Below are positions 35,615 to 44,821 of a DNA stretch of 64,000 nt, in pieces. The notes under the pieces are model-generated. The model saw only the letters and a program-made list of their open reading frames with translations. It did not search any database and was not told where the DNA came from. The stretch comes from Rostratula benghalensis. Lineage: Eukaryota > Chordata > Aves > Charadriiformes > Rostratulidae. The DNA is taken from NCBI GenBank assembly GCA_013399305.1, contig VXAI01000195.1, forward strand, positions 967,530 through 1,031,529. Direction: 5' to 3'. Position numbers and translations under genes: made by a program. Each line of letters opens with the position of its first letter. Within the stretch, counting starts at the first letter, position 1.

Positions 35615-35945
35615 TTTTCTGAAATTATGCTTTAATTTCTTCTCCTTCTGGTACCAATGCCTATGTTTTAATGAGCTCGCTCCCCTAGCATATCAAACAA
35701 GTCTGATCCCTGGTGCTCCCTGTTTGCAATTCCCAGTTGCTTCTAACAAAGAATTGTACTGTTTAATTTTGCCAGTCTTCTAGTTTACATTGAGGCATTA
35801 AAAGAAAAACATAGGCGAGAGGACCATATTTCTCCCAGCCTATTGATAGAGCGTGATAGGTATTAAATTCTATAATTCTTTCACTGGCCTTTAAGCAGCC
35901 TTGGTGTTAATATTTAATGATGAAAGATGCTGGTAATCAGCCCTG
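35615..35945. promoter_or_regulatory. AT-rich candidate conserved non-coding element
   Basis: Repeat-free AT-rich block with ATGCTTTAATTTC, GTTTTAATGAGCTCG, GTACTGTTTAATTTTGCC, GGTATTAAATTCTATAATTC and GTTAATATTTAATGATG. Such clustered TAAT/ATTTAA sites are typical of deeply conserved enhancers, but conservation cannot be judged here. Confidence 0.25.
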
Positions 35946-36689
35946 TATCCCATGTGTCTGAATGCTTTATGGTCTTGCCTTTGGGAGCCTAATTGTGAAC
36001 CCAGCCTGCCAGAACTTCCCACCTCAACTTAATAATCTTTGCCATTCCTGCCTGGCACATCATCTGTCTCCAGGCAGGATCCAGCTCAGAGATGATCAGG
36101 TAGCAGGAGGAAGGATGGAGCAGAGCACGATAATAAGGGTGAGCATGGAGGGTGCTGAGAGGGAGATGGGTGTTGAGCAGGCAGTGAGCCCTGCCACTGC
36201 TGGGAGAGCAGAGCCCAGCGAGGGGCAGCGACTGTCTATGTGACACTGCTTTGGGGACGGCTCTGGCTCCAGTCTTGCGGCACAGATGCCTTCAGGCTAT
36301 ACTGCAGCCCAGAAACAGCAGAGATGAGTCCATTGACCATGTCCTGCCCAGAACAGCCAGGCAGCCTGGGCTGTGAGCATGGGTTCTGCACACACCAGCC
36401 CCTGCTGGTCCCACCTTGCTGGTGGATGCCTTCCTTCACCCTCCTGCTTGATACCGGTGTCTCTCTCATCTCCCCATCAGCTTGAACCCCTACACCAATG
36501 CCCCTCAGCCCAGATAAAGCCGAGCACTTGCTTATGGACTCACAGCTCCATCTCCATCTGGTTTTGAGAGCATGGTGGGGTGTGCTGGCTGACGTGGAGG
36601 TCTGCCAAAGCGCAGGTAGTGCTGCTTCACTGGGTTGGAATGGCCTCAGGCAAAGTCAGCAGAGCCCTGCACCAGAGGAAAACTGCTGT
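35946..36689. other. Unique non-coding DNA
   Basis: Nothing recognised. Overlapping frames on both strands have no domain signature. Confidence 0.45.
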
Positions 36690-36837
36690 TAGTTGCTAAT
36701 AGTACTTAGCACTTACACACTTACATGTTGCAGAGACATTGGCGTTTAAAGCCGTGTACAAACATGATCTCATTAACTGCTGGAGCAAGCACTGTCATTT
36801 GAAGCCACCTGTTGGGAAACTGAGGCAGGCAAAGGAT
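36690..36837 (+). mobile_element. MIR-like SINE fragment (ancient tRNA-derived)
   Basis: The central and 3' parts follow the MIR core in order. TTGCTAATAGTACTTAGCAC is near 36693, and GCGTTTAAAGCCGTGTACAA near 36742 corresponds to the 'AAGCGCTTTACA' block. GATCTCATTAACTGCTGG is near 36767, corresponding to 'TAACTCATTTAATCC', and GGGAAACTGAGGCAGGC is near 36814, the near-invariant 'GGAAACTGAGGCA' box. The tRNA-derived head is not visible. MIR is shared by all amniotes but rare and highly decayed in birds. Confidence 0.7.
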
Positions 36838-37971
36838 TGTGCAGCTGCAGGGACACGAGTAGACATCGCCCATCTGCTGTGACCACACAGGTCATGCTGC
36901 TCCTGCCTTCCTGCTGCAGGGTTGCAGCCTTTGGCTCTTCTGATGCCAGTACTGAGCTGGCTGGTCCTTGACCCTTCTGGTCCAATTACCATGGGAGCCC
37001 TTCCCGTACCAATGTGAGCACTCCTGTAGAGATGTATTTCACCTGTAGATATTTTATTCCAACTTAGAAGATGCAATAAGCTTTCTCCATAAGGCATAAA
37101 CCTTATTGTGTTTTATATTTGTCTGCCTAGGGTTTATGCTTGTATAATGAGATGAGTAAGCAACCTTGCAAGCTGATTGTGTTATATGGCCACACAGAAC
37201 CATGGTGGAGACCAGGAGCAAGGCTTCTCTCCTGAGCACAACCCTGAGGAAAAATTGTTAGGGAAGCCAAAGGGAAACACAGTCCTAGACCAAGGACACA
37301 TAAAATTCATTAGTGGGGGGGGCTCACATGCAGCAGCTGCAAACATGTGTTGCACAACAGGAATTTCACAAGGGCCAGGAGGTGCCAGCAGGAGTGAGAT
37401 AGAGCCTCTCCTCCCCAGGTCACTCAATATACCTCATCTAACTTCTTGCAGTGCTGGTTAATCTCACATCTTCCTTGAGAACAGCTGCAGCAGAGTCCCC
37501 ACTCAAACAGACAGTGTTTTATTACTGGAAGAATAGGTGGGAGTGTTTTCTCTTGCTGGTGCCACAGGCTTCAATAAACACCCTTTGCCTCCCCTGGCAC
37601 CCCTGAGCTATCACAGAAAGGCTCTTCATAAACTATGGTGCCAGAAGCAGCAAGCAGGACTTGCTTGCTGGAGCTGGGAGTGCCAGGACTGCACCCCCCC
37701 ATGCATACCCCCTGGGCAACCCCTGCTGCTCGAGAGCAGGGGTCAAGCCTGCCAGAGCCCAGAGATTTATTTGATAGTAGGCTTTTAGTTGCCTGGTGTA
37801 AAGAGGTACCAGGGCTCCTGGGCAAGGAGCAGAGAAGTCATCTTCATGCTGATGGGATGATCAGAGTTGCTTCAATCGCTTCTTCCACTCCTGCCCCTGG
37901 TGAGAAGGGCTCAGCTTCCCGGTGTGAGGACTTGGCATCTAGATCCATCTTGGAACTTCACTCATGCAGTT
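36838..37971. other. Unique non-coding DNA
   Basis: No repeat recognised. A G8 run lies near 37315. Short frames on both strands between 37180 and 38009 overlap and are not credible genes. Confidence 0.45.
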
Positions 37972-38184
37972 TATCCTTATTTCAGCTAAGACAGAGTTTA
38001 TCTTTCTAGTGGTTGCTGTGTTTTCAGATTTAGCATGAAAGGAGTGTCAATAATGCATGTTGTTTAAGTTGTTGCTAAGTGATGTTTATACTAGGCAGGG
38101 ACTTTTTTTCAGCCTCCCAATAAAGCATATACAGAGCAATAGAATGGCCAATGAATTATTCCATACCATAGACATCATACTCAG

Positions 38185-38192
38185 TATATAAA
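38185..38192 (+). promoter_or_regulatory. TATA box of the ERV LTR
   Basis: TATATAAA in the conserved position within the LTR, after the CATCATACTCAG block. It is the U3 core promoter in related LTRs; activity here is unknown. Confidence 0.7.
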
Positions 38193-38313
38193 TGGGATTT
38201 GGGTGTGATCTCTGCTCTGGTCAGGCTTGGCAACCTCATTGGGTGGTGAGAGTGAGTTGTGTTTCAGATATCCTTTTACCATTATTATTATTTTCCTTTT
38301 CTGTTATTGTTCT

Positions 38314-38319
38314 ATTAAA
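38314..38319 (+). terminator. Polyadenylation signal of the ERV LTR
   Basis: ATTAAA within TGTTCTATTAAACTGTG, the canonical R-region signal of this LTR family. It could polyadenylate host transcripts running on the plus strand. Confidence 0.6.
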
Positions 38320-38452
38320 CTGTGTTTATCTCAACCCGTGAATTGTTTTTGGTTTTTTTTTTCCTTTCCCCTTCTTTTCTCCCTCTTCTCCTTAACCTCC
38401 TTGGGGAAAAGTGAGGTGCGAGTGAGAGTCTGGCTGGGATTAAACCATGAGA

Positions 38453-39293
38453 TAGGTCATATGAGCCACAGCCCAACGAGAGGTCTTTGATGCAACTGCC
38501 ACTGGGTGAAGCTCATTCACTGAAGTGTCCTCAGGTTTGAGCTCCCACCACTTTGAGCACCTGCAGGGGCCAGAAAAACTATTTCTAAGTGCTGGAAACC
38601 CACCAGGTTCCTGCCCAGGCCTGCAGGTTTGAATAAAAGGGGGAAAGAAACATGTCACAGAGCCATCTCTTGGGACAGTGAATCTCTGCTGCCCCTGCAG
38701 CTGGAGACAAGCTCCTGTCTGCTACTGTGGCTGTGACTGGCACAGGCAGGCAGCTCCCGCCTTGTGCTTCAAAGCAGGATGAGGAATGGGGGAGGCGGTG
38801 ATGTGCTGGGAAGAGCACCAAGCTGGAGGCTGAGAGAGGCAGATAAGGCTTCCTGGTGTCAGGTGGCAGCTGCTGATGAGCAGGCAGAGCTGTCTGCCTG
38901 CCTCCGAGGTGTAGTGGCTGGTGGGGAGAGCAAAAGGCTGGGATGCTCCCTGGCCTCTTGCTCCCTGGACAGGGCTTGGCACAGTCGGGCCCTGCAGAGC
39001 CAAAGCTCTCCCTGTCCCACCTCTCTCGGCCCTGGTTCCTCTCATTTGGGACAATTTGAAGCCTCACCCTTGGCCATTGGGTGCCCTCAGGGGTGGTTCA
39101 CTCTCCATCAGGGTCCTGCATAGCTGTTGCTTACTACCTCCTACAGCTTCAGCTCTCACCCAGCCCTTGACACCTCCCTGCAACTATCAAACAGACAAAG
39201 CATGTCCTGCCCATTCTTTTGTCCACTGGCACTTGTCCCCAGCACCCTGTCACACAGCATCAGGTGTCCCATTGTCCTCTTTCCAGGAGGGAC
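38453..39293. other. Non-coding DNA between two LTRs
   Basis: No gag, pol or env similarity was seen between the two plus-strand LTRs, so they are not the ends of one provirus. Long frames here (160 codons, 38585-39067 -, and 126 codons, 38921-39301 +) overlap in opposite strands and have no domain signature. Confidence 0.5.
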
Positions 39294-39576
39294 AGTGTTA
39301 ATTGCCCCCTGGCTCTAGCAGGGGCACAGGCATCCACAGGAGCCAGGAGCCGGGAAGGGCAGGGGACGGTCCGGGGTGCGGTCGGTGAGCGGTCGATATC
39401 GTCATCGTATTTTTTGTACTACTTTATCCTTGTTTGGTTGTTTTGTTAAACTGCCTTTGTCCCAACCCACTAGTTTTGCCTTTTTCTTCCGATTTTGCCC
39501 TTCCAGCCGTGGATGGGCTCAAGGGAGAGCGGCTGCCACCTGGTTCTTTGTTGCCCTCCGAGGCTAAACCGCGACA
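39294..39576 (+). mobile_element. ERV LTR (partial or short), different subfamily
   Basis: Shares the 3' architecture of the 37.97 kb LTR: TTGTTTGGTTGTTTTGTTAAACTGC, CCCAACCCACTAGTTTTGCC and a CTAAACCGCGACA terminus. The U3 is different and CpG-rich (GGTCCGGGGTGCGGTCGGTG near 39368). The left end is uncertain; TGTTAATTGCCCCC at 39295 is the best candidate. No TATA box is obvious. Confidence 0.7.
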
Positions 39577-40664
39577 CCCATGCATCAGTCTCTGAGTTTC
39601 CCCAGCACAGCCTTGACCAAGAGTCAAACCTGAACAAGAACCTTGTTAAAAAACAAAACAAAACAGAAAAAAAAACACCGAAGGGATCTTTTTTTTTTTT
39701 TTTCCTGGGAATTTTTTACTTCTGCCTACTCTTTCTGACTGCAAATACCAAAGGCAAAATAAGGTTTTCAGCGTATCAAGGAGTAGTGCAGGAAGGCACA
39801 TTGTAAACAACCTAATGAGTTTAGTGCCAGTGAGAATAGTCCGCGCTATTACATCTCTCTTCCCAAAATGAGAGAATCCTTCTGATACAATTTACTGACA
39901 TCATTAGCAGGGCTTCCTGCACCGCTGCAGAGTCTTCCCCCACCGCTGCTTCAGATTTTAAGCTTGCAGGCTTAAAATGTTATTGTTTTAATCTTTACAC
40001 AGCAAGAACATTTCAGAATTGGGAACTAGGTTTGTCTGAGGGGGTTGCCTGGAAGTGCTCACATTCACCTACAGGGATGTAGCCTCTGAAGTATAGCAAT
40101 GACAAATTAACTTTCACCGCTAGCAGTCATTTCAGGAAAATCAGCCACTTCTGGTTTGGTTTTTTGGTGGTTTGTTTTTTTTTTCATTATTTTCTTGTTG
40201 CAAACTGCTTCTTCCTGTACTTCCTTTGGGGAGTTGAACTGCTCCAGCCATTTTGGGTAATGCTAAATTGATCCAGCAACCTTTAGCCAAGAGTTTTGGA
40301 GTGGCAACAAGAATTGATCCAACATAAAATAAAAAATGTGGAAGTCGGAATTTTGCATCTGGAAATACAAAATTTCTGCATCAAATTCAGTGGGTGTTTG
40401 CATTTTTTTAATGCAGCCAAGTTCCACTTTGTGCTGCAGAGTGCCCAGTTCAGAGCACCAGCTGCAGGACTGGAGAACTGAGTGGTATCGGGATGCTTTA
40501 GAGTCCATCATTAAGTCTATTTTCTATGGCATCACAGGATCTTAATGTGCTTAACAGAATATGTAATGAGTATCTGGAGTAATGCATGAGTAATCCCGTT
40601 TGCACTTCAATACAGTGCTGGCCTGAGTAGTGCTGCTACTGTAAAGGCTGCTTTGCAACTGTTG
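39577..40664. other. Non-coding DNA with A and T runs
   Basis: An A-rich run (39647-39677) is followed 11 bp later by a T15 run (39689-39703), which could pair as an imperfect hairpin. Then comes repeat-free DNA; 39820-40020 is an AT-leaning patch with TTTACTGACATCATTAGC that might be conserved. T-runs recur near 40176. Confidence 0.4.
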
Positions 40665-40753
40665 TAGAATCACAAAATTATTTAGCCTGAAAGAGATTTC
40701 AAGGCATCTCCAGTCCAACCTTCTGCTTAAAGCAGGGACAGCTTCAAACTGAA
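40665..40753 (-). mobile_element. CR1 LINE 3' end, left part (interrupted)
   Basis: Diverged CR1 tip: TAGAATCACAAAATTATTTA, then a GTCCAACCTTCTGCTTAAAG block and GCAGGGACAGCTTCAAAC. The element breaks off here and appears to resume at about 41390 after an intervening LTR. It is minus-strand, like its continuation. Confidence 0.75.
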
Positions 40754-41388
40754 TGTCCTGGTTTGAGCAACACAGTACTAATCTATCTTTTTATTTTTCA
40801 GTAAATACTTCCCTAATGCTGGGAGAAACTGCACTGTTAGAAAACTCTAGTGGCTGAATTTGTGAAAATATTTACTTCGTCGCCAGCTCTGGTGTGCATG
40901 TTTCAAGGTCTCGGTGTTTTTGAGCCTTGCCAGGTGCAGGGACCGAGGAGGAGTGAGACCTGTGCACTTGACCCAAACTGCCAACAGAGTTATTTCAGAC
41001 CAGAAATGTCACATTCAATAGAAATTAGAAAGTTTGTTGAGGAGTTCTCTCTGTCCTTGGATGCTTGTGGTCCTGAGAACTCCTTGCCCCGGTGCCAGAG
41101 CCCTGAGCCTATCCCTTCCTCCCAAAGCTGCAGCACTCTCAGTGTCCCACACTGGTTGTCCCTGCTGGGAGTGCACGGCTTCTGCTGGGAAAATGGGTTG
41201 GGCACAGTCCTGGTGTATTTCTATACTGGTATAGGGATTGATACTGGCGCTTTAGTGTTAGTGATGTTAATTGTCTAGTCTTACTCTATTAAATCTGTTT
41301 ATATTTCAATCTTCTTTCCTTGTTTTTTTCCTAATTTCCTTTCCCAGGTAGGGAGGGCTCATTGGCTGAGAGAGTAATTGTAGCTCCA
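40754..41388 (+). mobile_element. ERV LTR inserted in a CR1
   Basis: Starts TGTCCTGGTTTGAGCAACAC, a recognised avian LTR beginning, followed by TCTTTTTATTTTTCAG. The 3' part has TCTATACTGGTATAGGG and CTCTATTAAATCTGTTTATA, the ATTAAA signal region, with homology to the other LTRs in the window. Length is about 635 bp. The right end and target duplication are not resolved. A 142-codon frame inside (40850-41278) is not a retroviral protein and is presumed spurious. No internal genes are present, so it is a solo LTR. Confidence 0.65.
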
Positions 41389-41610
41389 AGTCATGTTGCT
41401 CCACGTATTGCCCTGTTGAATTTTGAACATCTGCAAGGATGAAGATTCCCTCTACACCTTTGGGCCATTGGCCTAGTGCTTGACCTGCCTCACAGGGAAA
41501 AACCTCTTCTTCACATTCAGCTGGGATTTCCCTTGCAACTTGTGTCTTTTGCCTCTTAAACTTTGGTGTGGAGTCTTTCTCCACCTTCTCCATAACCCCC
41601 TGGAAATTTC
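41389..41610 (-). mobile_element. CR1 LINE 3' end, right part (continuation)
   Basis: Continues the interrupted CR1: ATGTTGCTCCACGTATTGCC, TGTTGAATTTTGAACATCTGC, GGATGAAGATTCCCTC, then TTCACATTCAGCTGGGATTTCCC and CCTTGCAACTTGTGTC. These correspond to the end of ORF2 and the 3' UTR on the minus strand. Together with 40665-40753 it makes one CR1 of roughly 310 bp. Confidence 0.78.
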
Positions 41611-42504
41611 AATGTTGCTGTAGGATTACATCTTGTTTCTGCTACTGCCTCCAGAGCTGCAGCAAGTTTTGTTGGGATTGTTGCTTTAGACTTGGAACAG
41701 CAGAATAATTAAAGAGGTGCTTTCTAAATAATGAATCCTTCTTCCTTTGCCATGCTGGAGGAATCCCAAAATATAAGACCAAGCAGATGGGAGGATTGCC
41801 TCCTCGTGAAACCACACAGATTTTCTCGTTGCCTTAATGAAGAGAGATTGTCCCTGTGGATTGAGTTCTCCACTGTTGGGATATCCCACTGCAGTCCCAC
41901 CTCTGGACCTGCCCCTGGAGGAACCTGCCTCACTGCTGGCTGCAGACAGAGCCTTTGGATGTCCAATCCTTCGTGGGGCTGGCACTCCTGACAGTCATCA
42001 TCCTCCTGCCAGCACAACGTGTACTCTCTCTGCATGCTCACCCTCACTAGCTTTGCATTTATATTTAACTTAGGAACAGATAACTGATTGAGCTGTTTCT
42101 TTTCCAGACAAACTTGTCAGACCTTATTTGTATGCCTTTAGAGCCTCTACCTTTTGCTTTCCTGAATCATGATTAAAAAGCTACATCTGTCCTACAGACC
42201 CCAGGAGCAATTTCCATGTCCAAGGCAAACCACAGCCACATTTCAGATTCCTGCTAGTGCAGGACTTTGTGCACACACATCCACCCCTGTCTGTCCAAAC
42301 ACTGGTTTCCACTCGGTCAACCAGCTCAGTTCCTTGTCCGTGCAGATGCTGTGGGAGGCTCTGGCAGGCGAAACTATTGATGATGGGTGAACCAGAAGTC
42401 CAAAGGTACTGTCTAGGTGACAGAGAATACACCATCTCTTGGGGACTGTGGAGACCACCTTCAGTGGTTTCCATGGCAAATCACCAAGTCAGAGCTATGT
42501 CTTC
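41611..42504. other. Unique non-coding DNA
   Basis: No repeat recognised. Overlapping frames of about 75-107 codons on both strands between 41686 and 42508 have no domain signature. Confidence 0.45.
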
Positions 42505-43440
42505 CTGAAGCGAACCCAGTATTTATCGATGACCTGGAAGAGAGTGTACGGTCTTTAGAGATAAGAATTAAAGAAAATATAAAATCCAGCAGGAAGACAA
42601 ATGTCACCAAGACAGCATCAATCCCTGGGCAGCATTAGTTTTTTCAGAAGTCTGAATTTGGGTACAATAAACTGGAGATCCATGCATCTAGGAATAAAGA
42701 TGTACACATGAGTTGGGATTGCTATATAGAGCATGGATTAGAAAAGTGCTGTGGGATCAGGTGGAAGCCTTCTGATCTTGAAGTCCCTGAAGAGGAGAAT
42801 GACAAAGAACAAAATACAGGGGCTTCACACTCGCATGGGACTGTGAATTGCTTTAATAAGACTAATGGTGTGCCCAATGTCTGGTTCCAGGGTCACACCT
42901 AATGAAAACATGGAAAGAATCCAAGAAGGAGTTACAAAATTTAGTGTAAATAGAAAAAAAAAAACCCCAAAACAACAACAACAAAAAAACCCCAAACAAA
43001 ACCAAACCCCACCACCACCAAAAGTTCTTGTTTTTTAATGAAGGACTTAATGAAAAGCACTGTGAATAGTTACTTGACACAAGTCTGGAAGTACCCAACA
43101 GAAGAGAATATATTTGAGACGAGAGAGCACTTTAATCTAGTAATGAAAGATGTAACAAGATCTGGTGGCTGGAAGCTGATATTAGACAAATTCAACCTGA
43201 AAAGAAGACACATTCCAACAGTGAAGGGAATTAGCCATTAAGCAGCGAAGGGAGGAGATTCTTCCTCACTTTTTAACTTGAAATTGGATGTCTTTCTAAA
43301 AAACTGACTTAACTCAGCCAGAAATTATAGGTTTGACACAAGAGTCACTTGATAAAACTATCTAGCCAGGGTGATGAAGGAGGACAGAGTAGCCTTTCTG
43401 GCCTCAGCATCAATAATCCATGACATCCTGTCATGGAGAC
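42505..43440 (+). mobile_element. Ancient CR1/L3-like LINE, RT C-terminus to 3' end
   Basis: Degenerate RT residues 'PVFIDDLEESVRS' occur near 42517-42555. A CATGCATCTAGGAATAAAGA block, corresponding to 'K-V-M-H-L-G-x-x-N', is near 42681. In the last third, 'HFNLVMKDVTRSGGWKLILDKFNLKRRH' at 43128-43212 matches the conserved ORF2 tail of ancient sauropsid CR1-type LINEs, and AAATTGGATGTCTTTCTAAAA is near 43282. The 3' UTR block CCTTTCTGGCCTCAGCATC is near 43393. An A/C-rich low-complexity tract splits the element. Lesions are numerous. Confidence 0.75.
42953..43023. repeat. A/C-rich low-complexity tract inside the ancient LINE
   Basis: A11, then CCCCAAAA, CAACAACAACA, A7CCCC and CACCACCACCA units. 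It interrupts otherwise contiguous LINE homology. It could be the remnant tail of a minor insertion or a local simple-sequence expansion. Confidence 0.85.
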
Positions 43441-43875
43441 ATTTGCTCATCTTGATCTACATGACTTTAAAAGCTACATGAACTTGTCTGTTTGCACTTG
43501 AGTTACCTTGAGTTATTTACAGATTGCTCCACTGCATGCAATAGCCCTGCATCAAGTTCTTCTTCAATTCCATGTATCTGTGTGTGATCTGGACCAATCT
43601 CCCGCTTCACAGGAGATCTCTTCCCCAGGATTTCACCTCCCTGCCTGCCTCTGGCACAAAATCAAGGCAGAGTTAATCCAGTTCCCCAGCCAGATTTCCC
43701 GTTTTAAGGAGAGTTAGCACAATGAGAGGCAGCCATCCTAAGTTGTGACTGTGCTGAGCACAGCTGCACTCATTGCATGCTCCCAGATGGACTGTTGAGC
43801 ATCCAGATCTTTGGGAAGCAGCAGCAGGACAGAGATGACTGTGCTGGCCCTGCAACCAGATGCTTAGGATCAGGA
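43441..43875. other. Unique non-coding DNA between two LINEs
   Basis: No family recognised. The 206-codon reverse frame at 43673-44293 is mostly the antisense shadow of the CR1 to its right. Confidence 0.5.
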
Positions 43876-44695
43876 CTATACATCTCTTTGTCAGAGACAT
43901 GAACAGTGGGGTGGAGTGCACCCTCTGCAAGTTTGCCAATGACACCAAGATAAGTGGTGCGGTTGACACACTGGAGGGAAGGGATGCCACCCAGAGGGAC
44001 CTGGAGAGGCTGGAGAGGTGGACTGGTGCAAATTGCATGAAGTTCAACCAAGACAAGTACAGGGTCTTGCACCTGGGACATGGCAATCCCAGGTACAAAT
44101 ACAGGTTGGGTGGAGCATGGCTGGAGAGCAGCCCTGAGGAGAAGGACTTGGGAGTGATGGTGGATGAGAAGCTCAACAGGAGCTGGCAGTGCCCACTGGC
44201 AGCCCAGAAAGCCAACCCCATCCTGGGCTGCATCAAGAGAAACGTGGCCAGCAGTTTGCAGGAGGTGATTCTACCCCTCTGCTCTGCTCTCATGAGATCC
44301 CATCTGGAGTTCTGTGTCCAGCTCTGGAGTCCTCAACATAGAAAGGACATGGACCTGTTGGAATGGGTCAGCAGAGGGCCATGAAGGTGCTCAGAGGGCT
44401 GGAGCACTTCTATGAAGGCAGGCTGAGGGAGCTGGGCTTGTTCAGCCTGGAAAAAAGAAGGTTCCAGAAATACCTTATAGCAGCTTTCCAATATTTGAAG
44501 GGAGCCTACAGGAGAGCTGGAGATGGACTCTTGGTCAGGAAGTGTAGTGACAGGACAAAGGGTAACATCTTTAAATTGAAAGAGGGGAGATGTAGATTAG
44601 ATACCAGAAAGACATTATTTAGTGTGATGGTGGTGAGGCACTGGAACAGATTCCCCAGGATAGTTGTGGATGCTCCGTCCCTGGAAGTGTTTTAA
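43876..44695 (+). pseudogene. CR1 ORF2 C-terminal fragment with altered catalytic box
   Basis: The frame 43860-44384 carries 'VECTLCKFANDTKISGAVD', 'RDLERLERWTGANCMKFN', 'KYRVLHLGHGNPRYKYRLG' and 'EEKDLGVMVDEKLNRSWQC', all from the CR1 RT thumb region. The catalytic pair reads FAND at 43932-43943, so the first Asp of the FADD box is Asn. A frame change near 44365 moves coding to the frame that holds '[19 protein letters not shown]' and 'DTRKTLFSVMVVRHWNRFP'. This copy cannot make an active RT. Confidence 0.9.
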
Positions 44696-44821
44696 GGCCA
44701 GGCTGGATGGGGCTTGGAGCAACCTGGTGTGGTGGGAGGTGTCCCTGCCCAGGGCAGGGGGGTTGGAACTGGGTGATCTTTAAGGTCCCTTCCAACTTTA
44801 ACCATTCTATGATTCTATGAT
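43876..44821 (+). mobile_element. CR1 LINE, 0.95 kb 5'-truncated copy
   Basis: Begins inside the RT domain just upstream of the catalytic box and extends to the 3' terminus CCATTCTATGATTCTATGA at about 44803-44821. The 3' UTR contains GGCTGGATGGGGCTTGGAGC, GGGAGGTGTCCCTGCCC and GGTGATCTTTAAGGTCCC, typical of an avian CR1 subfamily. No poly(A) is present, as expected for CR1. Confidence 0.96.

Larger units (their letters stand above)
37972..38452 (+). mobile_element. Solo LTR of an avian endogenous retrovirus (ERVL-like)
   Basis: The start matches an avian ERV LTR with TG changed to TA (TATCCTTATTTCAGCT), and the end is TTAAACCATGAGA. In between are GTTGTTGCTAAGTGATG near 38071, ATTATTCCATACCATAGACATC near 38154, a TATATAAA box at 38185-38192 and an (ATT)n tract at 38281-38292. 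ATTAAA is at 38314-38319, followed by TTTATCTCAACCCGTGAATT. Length is about 480 bp. No internal retroviral gene flanks it, so it is a solo LTR or a remnant. Target duplications were not found, probably because of decay. Confidence 0.85.

Noticed and set aside
37972..39576. The two LTRs as ends of one provirus
   Set aside because: They belong to different subfamilies by U3 sequence, and the 840 bp between them has no viral gene similarity.
40850..41278. 142-codon frame inside the LTR
   Set aside because: Lies wholly within an LTR, which does not encode protein in these families, and has no retroviral motif.
43673..44293. 206-codon minus-strand frame
   Set aside because: Mostly the antisense of the CR1 ORF2 fragment, whose sense strand carries the recognisable RT motifs.
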